Below, one piece after another: positions 22,107-34,140 of a DNA stretch of 34,140 nt. Where the stretch lies: positions 64,001 to 98,140 of the forward strand of contig NW_019773592.1 of the NCBI RefSeq assembly GCF_001039355.2. The letters run 5' to 3'. Below the pieces are notes generated by a model, which was not told where the DNA came from, did no database searches, and saw only the letters and a list, made by a program, of their open reading frames with translations. The stretch is from Lingula anatina (Eukaryota; Brachiopoda; Lingulata; Lingulida; Lingulidae). The number at the start of each line of letters is the position of its first letter. The first letter of the stretch is position 1. Both the position numbers and the translations under genes were made by a program.

Positions 22107-23189
22107 CCACTTACACATTACCCTTTTTTTCGGACATTTCAGTTAGATGTTACCTCATTATAGCAGAAACATACAGCAAACGCAGAAGAATTCACAATAT
22201 TTATAAATTTTTATTATTTTAAAGTCAATGCAACATGCATATATATGCATTTCTAAACAAAAATGCCCTATTTCACCCAAGACTGTACTATAATAAATTT
22301 AGACAAAAGGCATAGGCAGAAGTGGATGGGGGTGGGAATCTCATGTGAAATAATGGGGGTGGGAGGTGGGGGAAAAATGTGTAAAATCTCATGGGACATC
22401 CCCATACCCCACTATACCAAATCAACTTTAAATCAGTGCATTTTTTTTTGAAGTGCATGAAATGAAAAGTACTCGTTGGCCTCAATGTGCAATTGTTCTG
22501 TATACATTGTGCATGTATGTGTACATTTTTACCATTTTCCAACCTTTTTTTGAAAGGATGAAATCTAATCTGCCATATTTGTCAAAAAAGAGAGAGGAAC
22601 ACAGCCCGTGTCCTCCATCCAGGATCTAACTAGTTTAACCCATAACTTGTGTAGCAATAACACATTTTAACAAGCTGCCAAAGGGAAAAAAAGATTTTAA
22701 TGTAATTGAAAAAATAAAAGGAATTGGCAAAAGTATAACATATAGAAAGAAAACATTTAAAGAGGCATGAAAAATCAAAATTGATGCTCATAATTGACGG
22801 TCATCTAAAGAACTTTGATACTGTAGCATACTTTTGAAAAAAAAAAAAAATCATAGTTCCAGATTAACATGAATGTTCATTAGGGTGTCCGTGTTAAAAC
22901 TTTGTTCTCATATATTTATCTTAAAGTGAACAAGTACATTAGTACCATGCAGTAACATTTCCCTGGGTTTACCTTCTGTATTTAAGGCACTAGAAGGGTA
23001 ATCCATGAAGTTTTATTTCAATCTGTGGCTAAGCACTTTTCAATCTCTGACTAAGTAATGGACCATCTTTATTACATATTTATTTTTCAATATGTACCAG
23101 TATATACATTTTCATAGGTAACTCTCCCATTGGTTTAAAATTGTAATATATCTGATTTATATGGGCCTTAATGTGCCACAGTATCAAGC

Positions 23190-23666
23190 CACCTGGTAAT
23201 TCATAAGAAGCGGGTATTTTAAGCTATAAATCATACTTTAATAACAATAAATATTATTGAAGCACATAATGTCAACACCAGACTTCACGCAGAAGACCTT
23301 GTTTGCTTATACCAGTATATATGCCCCTATGTAGATCTAGCTTGCATGATCAGCTGTAACTTAGAAGCACTTGCAGTATTCTCCAGTTGAAGTAAACACC
23401 TACATGCTACAGAACATAAGGTTGACACTAATGACAAAATAATATTTTATATTTTGGTCCACACAGATATGTCACAGTAGGCCAACTCATCTCAAATTTA
23501 TACTCCAAATATCATATTAATCATAAGTGGAAAAAAGGTATAATTTCTGGTTATTCATAAGCAGCAGGTATTCAGAGCTACAAGTTATATTATAATATTA
23601 ATAAATAATTTTCAAAGTGAATAATGTTAAATTAAAAACCAGACTTCACACAAAAGAAGTTGTTTG

Positions 23667-23729
<63 letters not shown>

Positions 23730-23880
23730 CCAGCTTGCTTGCACATTAACGACAAAATAATGTATAATATTATGGTCCACCTGTTACCAAACAATTATAG
23801 CATAGTAGGCAAACCCATCTCCAATTCTCACTAAAAATATCATGATATGCCAATAAAAAAGGTATAATTTCTGGATCTAG
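23190..23880. repeat. diverged direct duplication of about 350 bp
   Basis: Copy 1 and copy 2 share, in the same order: ATTCATAAG-AGC-GGTATT, CCAGACTTCAC-CA-AAG with GTTTGCTT, GACAAAATAAT, TATGGTCCAC-like and AGTAGGC-AAC blocks, and AAAAAAGGTATAATTTCTGG (about 23531-23550 and 23856-23875). Copy 2 is interrupted by the TA tract. Confidence 0.65.
23671..23728. repeat. (TA)n microsatellite
   Basis: About 29 perfect TA units. Confidence 0.95.
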
Positions 23881-25131
23881 GATTGATTTCAATTGAAACA
23901 GTCACACTCACACAAGAATAAATAATAGATTTATAATAAATCATAATCATTTACCAAGTCCAATATATACTTTCTTGCCAATAAAACCAACAAAATTTTT
24001 GGACAGCTTTACCATTTAAAAATTATCTCAAAATATCAATGATTAGGGGGTGTGCCAAAAATGTGCAATACACTACAATACTGCACACAAAAATATGCAC
24101 CATTTGGCATTATTTATCATCAGGTCATCTGCCATATTGTCAAAAATAGCCACTTGCTAACATGGCATGCGGCCCAACGATAATCAAGTCATGCCAATAT
24201 GTTAGGTTTTATCAAAAATATTAATTACCTACCAATTAATTCTTTTATATCACCCTATTTTGTTGGGAAAGAATGTTTCCTGTGTTAACTTGTGACTGGA
24301 CTCCTTTTTTTCTAGTGTATTGTACCGTGTTTCATTGTATTGCAGTGCATTTCTCATTTCAGGCACACCAACCAGGTCATCTTTCAGATATTTTCTGCCA
24401 GCATACATACTAGTATTGTCTCATACATCTATACATCCTATCCCGATACTCTGTTTTGGAGTGTATTTGAAGTAATTAGACAGATAAAACCTGAGATAAC
24501 TGTTGTCTATCAAACACATTTTTTTCTGGGATACAGAGTTAAAAAACAAAACAATTAGATATTAAGTGCACACTTGTTACCCACCAGGACCTGATAAAAT
24601 GGTCTACATGTTTTGGCTCATGTTATTCAAGATATTTAAATACCCAGAGTACACTCATAAAAAAACTGCCAGGTTCTGATAGAATGGTCTATATACATCT
24701 GCATGCTGTGACTTCTGCCTTTTTAGATTTGATTTTGGTACAAATATCAAGATGTTCTAGCAGCAAAAAGATTCAATCAGACAGAAAAATCTAGCAGGGG
24801 CCGATTCTGGGGCTTCTAGATAAACGGCTCTGTTTGACACCCCATGTCCATTGCTGCAAAATCTCCATAATTTGGTTTTAATAAATTGGGATTTGTTTTT
24901 ATAAGAAAGTAGAAAAATAAATAAACAAACAATATTTTATACTTAAAACCTTATTCAGGGAAGATTCAAACTACAAGTAATTCCTAAACCCTCTCTGAAT
25001 TCATCCCTTTTGACTGAAAACATTATTTCTGGCAATAATAGTTCTAATCTCAAAAGAGTTCCCATCAGAATAAATTCCACACTACTTTCAATGTGATCCT
25101 ACATTGAGCGAGTGGATAATTTTATATGTGT

Positions 25132-28100
25132 TCACTTTTTACTCAGATTGAGGGATTCAAACCAATCTTTAGCAGTGACAACAATTTTCCCATCGCGTGC
25201 TTCTGACTTGACACTGCCTTTTCCACTGGAGTTCATCTTGCCTACAAAATGAAAATGTCTTCATTTGAGTAACAGATGTATTGTATTCCCAATTTCAAAT
25301 AAGTTAATGTCTGTTTTATAGTTTTACATATGTATAAAGTGTTCACCCCATAAAAAATGTGGGGCGTCATATATTGTGCTTCTGTTAAAATAAGTAACTA
25401 CAAAACATTATTTACCAATTATGCTATTTCATTCCTTATTATTATAGTATCACCAACTCAAGTAGTGAGGTTTTGACAAATGCTAAGAAATACTGGGAAC
25501 AAAAAAAGATCAGTGGGGCAAATGAAGAACAATTTTAAAAATAATTTTGAATAATATCACAACAGTGACTTCTATGCCTACCTGTAAATTTTGTCAGATT
25601 TCCTTCCTTTTTTTCCTCCACGTTCTCCACAGAGAGTGCCTTATCCACCTCCACCTGACTCCCCAACAACTCTAGACTGGTGTTAGCACTGACAGGAAGG
25701 TCTAAAGAGATGTCACCTGTAATACAGAAAATGGTATAAGATATATATAATCTCCCTTCTTATAAATTTGGCTGGAATAGTATAATTTTGGTTGTACCGG
25801 GTATGTTCAATATCACAATCTTGTGAATGGGTGACGGAATGGGGTTGCGGAATATTGCAGGATTAGAGCCCAGAGTTATATATCTTCCCTAAGTCCAGCC
25901 ATTTTTTGTTTTCTCAGCTCTAGATCTGTAGCTAGGGTATGTTATTCCCAAAAGCCATAGTTGCCTCCTCTCTCGTGTCCAAATACTGGTAGTGCCTCAA
26001 ATCAAGGAAGAATTTTCTACTGGTGTTTATGAGTTCCCATGTGGCTAAATAGTCCTATTCTTGATTTGCACACTGACCACAAAGGCGGGACAGCAAGGTA
26101 TTGTGAAACACTCAGGACATGTCCAAACAGTGGTAAACAACTAGGCAACAACCTGTGTATTCACTACATGTACCTACATATTTGTACCTTTTTTGATCAC
26201 AAAACAGAAATTTCTTTGTTACAAGTATATGATTACTGACTGGAACTTTAAATGACTTTCCCACTAAATAACATAACAGTTACCTTTGCCTGTCCTTACT
26301 GTTACCTCTTCATGTCTGGTGATGTGGGCAGCAAGATTACCTTCTTTCATAAGGGCATTCAAGCTGCCATCCAGAGAATCTGGAACAGGGATAGGTTGCA
26401 CTGACTGTGTGTATATTGATATGTCTGGTAATACTAAAACTTTAAAACTTTTATCGATGTTCATTCATTTTTATTTTTACAAAAATTAAAACAAAATGAA
26501 AACTTGTGATTAAGCTTTGTTAACATGGGAATGACTGCATACTTTTTTTTATCAGGTTATTAGTGAAAATGTAAACAAATCAAGGTGCAAGGCATGTTGT
26601 TTGTATGCCGTAACACACACAGGGCACTAGAAAAATACTTACCAATTTTAACATCTCCCTTATTGTGTACGTCTACTACAGTGCTTCCATGTACACTGCC
26701 AAGATAGATGGCGCCACTTTGCGACCAGAAGTTGGCATCGTCTGCATAGACTGATTTGACCTGGATGGTGCCATCCTGCGTTTTACACTGAACATGTTGA
26801 CCCTGAAGTTTGTCTGCTTTGATGGCCTAAGATAATTTTTAGAAAAAAAGGAAATTTTTCAGTAACAAAGAGGAGAAATAGTTAAATGGCTCCTAGTTTT
26901 TTTAAAAAATTTGCAATGCTTTGCTAAAATAAAGGTGACTTACAAGAGAAAGTTAAATATTGAAAATACCATGAAAAATTGATATGCAAGATCTTAAAGG
27001 ACAATGTTCATGTAAAAATCCATTTCTAAAACCCTTTAATTATACAGCAATAGAATAATAACATGCTTATCAAATGAAGTAGCCAAAACTTGTGCCAGCA
27101 CTCTGCATTAGTGTACAAATTTAATGTTTCTCAAGATGTAAGGCATATCAAAACACACATGAACATGGAAAAAAGTGCTCTTACCCCTCCATTCCCTGTC
27201 TTGAGCTCTATGTTGCCCTGAAGTGAAGACACACATTTGATGTTCCCAGTCCAGCTATGTGCATGAACTGTTCCACACTGGAAGAAATTGAAAAATATTA
27301 TTCAGAAGTTCACACATAATGTACTGACACAGCCACAGCTTTTTTGAACATGAACTTAAAATAATAATGTGGTGAAAAAAGTATTTATTTAATATTTACC
27401 ATCATTTTAACATTAAGTCCATGAAATATAGACACTGGAAGAAAATGCTAAACAACTTTCAAATGTTTAGGAAATTTTTTTGAATTTCACACATAAATAT
27501 AAAATGTCACAATGCACACATGCAGCTTTATTCTCACTTTTAAATTTTTGAGTAAGGTGTCTCCATTCTGTGTGTTTATGTGAACCTGGTGACATTCCAT
27601 GTCTTCTACATCTGCATTTCCTTCCTCCTGAACGTGGAGACTCACACCTAAAAATGGCAACAGATTATTGTACTTTTCAAAATTATAATTTAACTTTCTT
27701 TTTAGAATGAATGCAATGCATCTCCAGCCAGTTGGTATGACTGCCTGATTATGACTCTAATTTCGATAACCATCATGATTTTAAATGCTTTAGTAATGGA
27801 AGTAAAAATAGTATATTGGAAGGGACTGTGGGATTAGATTGGCTTTTTGTGCTACGAAATTATAACCTCAATGTCTGGTAAGATAAAAACTAATTTATGT
27901 AAAACCATCTCAAATAATAATGCATCTGGAGTTTAAGAGTATTCACAGTGACTTAATTATGTTAACCAAGCATGTCTTTTATTCTATCACAGCAGCAATA
28001 TTAATGCTAGCTGGTTACACATGTATGAGTACATAAAAGTTAACAATTACCCCTGAACCTCACATGGTACATATATATTCACTCAAACATTGCTGGAAGG

Positions 28101-29789
28101 CTACCTTATAAGCCTTGGAGTACATGTGGTGCCAGTAACTCAAAGAGACTGTTCCCAGACCCCATTGCAATACTTTGGATCCCTGAGGGGACTCTCGCTT
28201 AATTGCACTTGACTTGGGTGGCTTAGACCCCATTCCCATAGATCTTAGATCGACCTATCCCTGTGGGGAGTCTCACTAGATTACTGTCAGCTTAGCCGGC
28301 TTAAGCATCTGTCCTGCCTACTATAAGCTGTTAGGGGGTAATTAACTATGGTGCGTGCTTGGCTGATTGCAATTTAGCGTGAACCCCCAGGGAGTTAGGT
28401 CGATTTAAATCTAAATCTCTGGATCGATCTAAATCTCTAGGAATGCACCCTTAGATATCTGCCACTCCTGCTGAGGCTGATAGGGGTAATTAACTATTGT
28501 TAAGAAGCTTTAGTGGATGTCCCAGACGTCTAAGCCGCTTGGGCTGAAAGCAATTTAGCGAGAGACCCCACGGAGATGGACTGATCCTGTTAGATCTATA
28601 TAGGGATGGGAGTTCAGTCAAACATTGCTCCCTGATGGTATATGTAAGTATAGGTAAATGAAAACATTTAATTTTCGTATCTACATCACATAAAGAAAAT
28701 TTTTTAACTAACCAAATTTTACAGGAACCTGTATGAGACACTCTAGTGGGATATTCTTGTGTTGAAATGCCTTGTGACCGTCCTCCGTTATCATGCCATT
28801 GAAGAGAAGTTCCTTTTCGTGATCTCGAACTTCCACGTGGCATTTAAAGAACTGATTCCATTGGATGACATCAATCATGGCATGCCCCTTCTCTGTGTCT
28901 GCGTACAGGGCCAGGAATGCCTTGTCTTGAAATGGAAACTCTTCTGCATTGACAGGAACAACCTAGCGGAAAAATGGTAAAAGTTCTATGGAATAGTTCA
29001 TTTTTGATAAATAAAAAATGTCTTCATCAGGAGAGTAAATAAATATAATCTTAACTTACTAGGACAAATTAATTCATTTACATTTTTTTCGTGCTTTATG
29101 GATTTGCAAATAAATGTACAGGGTCAAGTGGGTAGATTTCAGTAGTTTAAACATAAATGTTCCCAACTAGACGATGCTTAGTATTTGTTGAAAACAATTT
29201 ATACAAGTGATACTCTTCTCTAAACAGATCACACCTCAACCCCCACTGAAGTAAATGACAAAAAATCAATACCATTTGTAAATACAATGCATCAACAATT
29301 AATTAAGAGGATTTATTTTTTAAAAAGTTCACACTCCCCCCCCCCCAAAAAAAAAAAAAAATAAATAAAAAACCAATTTAAACACTGAGTGTTTGTCTGA
29401 AGCTTGCTAAAATTTAATTGTGACCAGAAAGCTTGGGTGCATGTCTGAGCAGAATCTACCTGTATTGGTACAGGGATCAATGGGCTCAATGCACCCTGTA
29501 GTTCATACCTTTACATTAAAAGGCACATTGATGATCAGTCTACCAAAAGGATGCACATCATGGCTCCATGATTCCAGGGTGTGCATCTTGTAGAACTTTT
29601 CAGGGACAAATGTGGAGTACCAACATGCTCCTTAAATAATGCAGAAAACACATTTAAAGCAATCAAAAAGCACATATATAATACTAGTACTCCCACTGCG
29701 AGTCTGATTCATTTCATTCAGTCATAATACATGCGCACTTTTAGTCTACATGTATTGACACTACCTGTAAACAACTCTAAGGAGAGAAA

Positions 29790-29821
<32 letters not shown>

Positions 29822-30907
29822 ATAGCAAGGAAAAAAAAATTGAAAAAACTATGGGAATTTAAGACCTAAAGATGGATAAAAATGTACTGACCCCCCCCCC
29901 TCCTGTTTACATCCACCACCACTACAAGGCTTAACATAATGATGCCCCACTTTTTGGGAGAACTCCAAACATTTCTGGCTGCAAATACATGTACCAGTAC
30001 ATAAATCAGAAGTCTGAATAAAATCTGCCTCAACAAAACATCTTACTAATTTCCCTTATTATAGTCTACCAGTAGGATATGAAACATATGGGTCCAAAAT
30101 ACAGTTCAGACAGTCACAGGTCAGGTGCTGGAATTACACTGGACTTTCTTGTACAGAAACATATGCTTTGAAGAAAGCTAAGTTATGTATATTAAATACA
30201 GTTAGGACAGGTTACAATTACTGGTACGTACACTGTACTCAGTACATCTGGCCTATGAGCATACTAGTACTACAGAGCATACTAGTACTGGTAGCATGGA
30301 AATTAATACAGGTAGTAAATGTGTTAGCACTCCTATTTACTTTTTTTATATGCACTGTACGTGCTAGTGAATATCAAACACATAATGAATAACCCCTTAT
30401 ATGTAAATGCATGTACCAGTGTGCTGAATTTTCGTGCTAGTGCTACACTGTGTACAGTACAGTACCAGTACATATACCCAGTATGTATCATTGTATGTGC
30501 CATGGGCACCGATCATCTGGACATTTATATAAATAAAATAACTATGCACTCAACATAGAATCACATCTAAATAGCAGAGTAGGCAGAATTAAGATTAATG
30601 CAAAAACCAGAAAGTTCAAAACGAAAATAAATGCTGCAGTTAAGAGAAAAACACTTGCCAAGATGTTTTGGACCCCACGTANCTATAAAATAGATTAAAA
30701 TGACATGAGTTTAGCAAAGTGAAAGAGGAAATTGGAAAAAGATTCTGGGCCGAGGAATACAACCTGAGTCATACAGCAGATATAGCCAACACACAAAGGA
30801 ATTCTTGGAACAAAGAAGTTGACAAGAGGAAAATCTCACAAGTAGATCCTTAGATACTTACCTCGCAGTGGTATATGTTTGTCCTCCATAGAAGTAAGTG
30901 CCTTCAT
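25132..30907 (-). CDS. FAM185A: FAM185A homologue, complete, nine exons
   Basis: Exons in transcription order: 30907-30862, 29630-29509, 28962-28713, 27647-27538, 27277-27185, 26826-26643, 26379-26284, 25716-25582, 25241-25132. All are GT-AG and every phase closes, giving 381 aa (human about 390). An in-frame TAG just upstream supports the start MKALTSMEDKHIPLRG, although Met 7 is also possible. The domain order follows vertebrate FAM185A. HTLESWSHDVHPFGRL leads in, and IPLECLIQVPVKFGVSL opens a DUF4097-like adhesin/beta-solenoid region of short turns (GNIKCVSSLQGNIELKTGNG, SQSGAIYLGSVHGSTV, KGDVKIDSLDGSLNA, GDISLDLPVSANTSLELLG). The tail is DGKIVVTAKDWFESLNL. Biochemical function is unknown to me. 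I see no signal peptide or membrane segment. Confidence 0.93.
28158..28615. mobile_element. outer MITE copy split by a younger copy
   Basis: The left part (28158-28225: CCCCATTGCAATAC, then GGGGACTCTCGCTTAATTG, then GGTGGCTTA) pairs with the complement of the right part (28454-28615: CAATTTAGCGAGAGACCCC, then GATCCTGTTAGATC). The halves are separated by the element at 28226-28450. No clear outer target-site duplication was seen. Confidence 0.7.
28226..28450. mobile_element. inner MITE copy nested in the outer copy, TTA target-site duplication
   Basis: Inverted ends GACCCCATTCCCATAG (left) and the complement of CTAGGAATGCACCC (right), with internal GTTAGGGGGTAATTAACTA and CAATTTAGCG. TTA flanks both sides (28223-28225, 28451-28453). 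Same family as 20805-21107. Confidence 0.75.
29791..29823. repeat. (AAAT)n microsatellite in FAM185A intron 1
   Basis: About eight AAAT units. Confidence 0.9.
30681..30736. repeat. 55-bp direct repeat, copy 1 (partner at 31738-31794)
   Basis: CTATAAAATAGATT-AAAATG followed by ATGAGTTTAGCAAAGTGAAA and GAGGAAA occurs on both sides of FAM185A exon 1. A third fragment (TAGCAAAGTGAAAGTGG) is near 30990. One ambiguous base precedes copy 1. Confidence 0.75.
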
Positions 30908-31020
30908 TTTTTTTGTCTACATTTCTTCTCGTATGCTTTAGGCTGTGGACTAGTACAACTGAAAAAGATAATCAAGATTTTCTCACAAGACTAGCAAAGT
31001 GAAAGTGGAAGTGGTAGCAA

Positions 31021-31711
31021 CCCAGCAGGCATAGTTGCGTTGGATCAACGTTGAAAACAGGTTGATACGTTGAATTGCCGTTGATCTACCTAAATTCAAA
31101 GTTAAATCAACGTTGATCCAGCCACGTTGACTCAACGTTGTATTTTGGTCAATGACACAACCTTGCAGTTATGGATTGTAATTTAAAATATTAATTATTG
31201 AAAACGTGATACTTTGTTTATCAATACTGTAACTAAATTTATCAAAATAATAACAAAATGGTTTTAAAGTAAAAGTGACAGTTGTTTTGTGTCTTGAGTT
31301 AACTAGTGAATTTTCTTAACTTGTTATTCAGAAATACATTCCAATAAACTGAATTCCTTGCAAGGTCAGCTAACAATAGGATGAATAAGTTGCTGTAAAT
31401 GTGTTAGAATTAACAGTTCTTGGTAACCTGTTATAGATAGACAGCTTGAGGTGACTGTGACCTTGTTTTATATATAAAAGATCTATATATGCTAATCTAA
31501 AGCTTGGAAATTTTAACTTAAAGGCCATACATTTATACCCTACATAGCCATCAGAAGTGTCCTACTACTAAACACATCCAGGCTTTTCTTTTGATACAAC
31601 GTTGTTATCTGAGGTTGACACAACTTTCAAATCCAACGTTTATTCAATGTCTACTCAACGTTATGGTTCAACGTTGTTTCAACGTTAAAACAACATAATT
31701 TGCCCACTGGG
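31021..31711. mobile_element. non-autonomous transposon-like element with TCAACGTTGA subterminal palindromes
   Basis: The left end CCCAGCAGGCATAGTTG and the complement of the right end (CCCAGTGGGCAAATTATG) form imperfect terminal inverted repeats. Each end carries several TCAACGTTGA-type motifs, and the unique middle (about 31165-31600) has no coding ORF. It lies just upstream of FAM185A exon 1. Confidence 0.7.
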
Positions 31712-31737
31712 AAATTACTGATTATAGTGAAAAAAAA

Positions 31738-31794
31738 ACTATAAAATAGATTTAAAATGGGATGAGTTTAGCAAAGTGAAAGAGGAAACAAAAT
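31738..31794. repeat. 55-bp direct repeat, copy 2
   Basis: Partner of 30681-30736; see there. Confidence 0.75.
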
Positions 31795-34140
31795 ACCTTG
31801 CCCACATATCTGATTTTCCTTGTGAGAAAAGTAATTCGGTACTGACAAATAATTGCGTAACCCATCCCTTCACTTAGATTCAGTGTTTGCATCATTAATT
31901 TCTGATTAAAAAATAGAAAATAAAAACAGTTTCTTTACATGGAAATCCAACTTCCCAACATTTCACAGGAAACTCTGAAGATTCCTCATAATCACCATGT
32001 TGATGTAGTATAAATAAATAAATAAGATTGAAAACGCATTTCTTAAGACAAACTATGATTGTCAAAAAGCACCTGAGCGTGTTTGTGCCTTCTTCAGGGA
32101 CTAAAAAAGAATAATCAAACAAAATATTGGGATACATAATGTAGGCTAAACCTTAAAGAGGCATACAAAGTGGTTTTGGTTGGCAATGATACACAAAAAC
32201 AGGACTTTCACATTTTTAGACACTCCAAATAAACAAGATCTATTTCGAATGTAACGCCTGACACACGCCAAGTATGTAAAATTAAAGAATTAAAAATTGC
32301 ATTTACATCCCACAATTGTAACATGATACCTTGAACTGGTAACCATATTCAAAAACAAAAACAGACACCACCTCCAGTGTTATGCTTGACAAGCTCTACA
32401 AAATACAATAAAAAGTGACCTCTAGCATTTACGGTTGGAAAATAAGAGAGAGTTTTCAGTTTCGGCATCTAATGGCTGCTCCTGTGAAAATTCACCGATT
32501 GACCCCAAGCTTAAGAAGATTAAATATGACCTTAAGTGTAACACCTGCCCACAATATTATAGGTAAGGTCTGTGTTGTTTCTGAAAAGCAGCAAAAATGA
32601 CATTTTTTTTGCAAAGAAATTCCCATGTTTAGAAAATTTTGGCCTGTTTGACCTTGATATAAAGGTCATAGGTCAAATCCAAGGGCATACATGAAACCTC
32701 CACATATGACTTGCGGTCAGCCATCAATAGAAATGGCTCCCATAACTTCTTTGGTTTGGGAGATATTTAGCACTTAATTTTGCAAATTTTGGACAAGGGT
32801 GCATTGCGATGAGTGCCACACCTAGACCCGTGCAGCGACAAAACCCAAAAAACCTTGCTGAGTGTGAGCTGAATTTGCATTTAATTTGCTGTTATATTTA
32901 TTACTAGACAATGGTGCAACAAATTGTTATTATTATTATTATTATTATTATTTTTTTTTTTTTTGTTAAATCACTGCTGTGCCGTACTGTGTGCAAACAC
33001 ATGTATTTTTAAAATATTTTTCTTGAGCACTATGGAACTACATTCAAAACCAACTTCTATATGTTACATAGTTTCTAAAATTACACATGAATTCATGTCA
33101 TATTTACATGTATCTGTTTTAATTAGAAGTCAACTAATTTTTAATTAAATATATGCACGTGGAACCTTTGATACACTCGAGGATATAACTGCATTCAATG
33201 TAAAAATATGGAACACAGAAAATTGTAACAACACTATATATATGATACACACAGGTTGCACAGCACCTTTTTGTCAGGAATTTGTGAAATTTAGCAAATT
33301 ACCTCAACACAACGATTCCTTTCTCACAATATGGACACAAATTAAAAAAACCATAAAACAATGCATGGGAATCCTCCATAATGTCTGCAAGCTTTGCATG
33401 GAAATTTATTGTTTAAATTTATCAGATCTAGGTCAAGTGATCACATGAACCTGTTTTGGTTACTTTGATTGGTTTATAGGGTCGAGTGGCAGGACATTTC
33501 ATTTTGATTATATTTAGACAAAATATACCCTCAATTAACTATACTTTGGCACACTTTTCATGGTAAGAATTTTTTGTGGGTATTCTTTAATTGTTTAACT
33601 TCATGCACAGTGAAAAATGTATAGCCTTAAGATTCTTTAAACGAAAAAGCTTTTCTAGACACATTTTCCCCTATCAAGTGGCAGCCTATATGCTTAATAC
33701 ACGTACATTTTAATTTGAAATATAAACGCCAATATTCTATATTTTCAAGGGGAAAAATAAACACAAAGATAGACATATTACTGAATAATTAGATGCAGAA
33801 AAAAAACTCAGTTTTGGAATCTGGATGATAATAAAGACTTACAATACCCTTAATGGTAAGTATATGGTATCTTAAGTGTTTGCAGAGGGGAGATTGGGAA
33901 GAACATGAATAAAGCTGCGTCTTGTGAACTTAGTCTTGTGGTTGACTTAGTTTCTGCAGGACACATTTAGACTATTTGACCTGGGATCATGAAAGTGAAT
34001 GATTGATCATGTGTATGAGAGCATTCAGTGATCAATGATTGTTGCAAAAGAGAAAGTTGGTATGTTCAATAATGGTATTAATAATTCATGTGAAATTGAA
34101 TTGGATTTCAGTCTGACCTACACAGGCTGATTAAAAAATT
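31795..34140. other. no gene recognised
   Basis: AT-rich DNA with short unrecognised ORFs only and a (TTA)n/poly-T tract at about 32927-32964. A stretch at 32640-32830 (GACCTTGATATAAAGGTCAT and neighbours) looks like old repeat sequence, but I could not assign it. Confidence 0.5.

Larger units (their letters stand above)
22107..25131. other. intergenic region between tRNA-Trp and FAM185A
   Basis: AT-rich, no recognisable coding sequence. It holds a diverged duplication (23190-23880) and a TA microsatellite. The part nearest 25131 should include the FAM185A 3'UTR, for which I could not pick a clear poly(A) signal. Confidence 0.5.

Noticed and set aside
24340-24558. 72-codon plus ORF
   Set aside because: No similarity, splice context or codon pattern above background.
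30646-30684. possible extra FAM185A exon with a GC donor near 30660
   Set aside because: Exon 1 (30862) already joins exon 2 (29630) in phase. The putative acceptor includes an ambiguous base and the donor is non-canonical.
1-34140. CRISPR array, operon or bacterial element
   Set aside because: Intron-split animal genes throughout; the tandem repeats lack spacer structure.

Overview
This is nuclear DNA from an animal. Genes are split by many short GT-AG introns, intergenic DNA is AT-rich, there are numerous MITE-like inverted repeats and microsatellites, and the proteins are clearly metazoan. Frequent ACATGTAC-type words and the repeat style suggest a marine lophotrochozoan, perhaps a bivalve. 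That taxonomic guess is inference only. I assembled every gene model by hand from splice sites, codon phase and remembered family sequence; none was checked by alignment.

Layout, left to right. (1) 1-2303, + strand: last three coding exons and 3'UTR of ATP5F1C, the mitochondrial ATP synthase gamma subunit. (2) 2743-11301, - strand, tail-to-tail with the first: a complete SSUH2 homologue in 12 coding exons with two mutually exclusive first exons. The protein has a Pro-rich N-terminus, a DnaJ-like CxxCxGxG zinc-finger core and a CaaX-like C-terminus. (3) 11302-14425: no recognised gene, but a strong TATA-type promoter and one orphan ORF ending on a splice donor. (4) 14426-15065, - strand: last two exons of TMA7, with the first exon not found. 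(5) 16638-21699, - strand: a complete five-exon DUF1295 / steroid-reductase-like membrane protein of 255 aa. (6) 22022-22093, + strand: tRNA-Trp(CCA). (7) 25132-30907, - strand: a complete nine-exon FAM185A homologue of 381 aa. (8) 30908-34140: no gene recognised.

The genes are ordinary housekeeping or orphan-family loci and do not form a pathway or operon. The less ordinary content is: an alternative SSUH2 first exon that adds an acidic dileucine motif in matching phase; a 3'UTR tandem array whose first unit encodes the SSUH2 CaaX end and stop; a family of TWA-target-site MITEs, including one copy nested in another; elements built from TCAACGTTGA palindromes and ended by CCCAGCAGGCA-type inverted repeats; and several duplications that touch splice sites.
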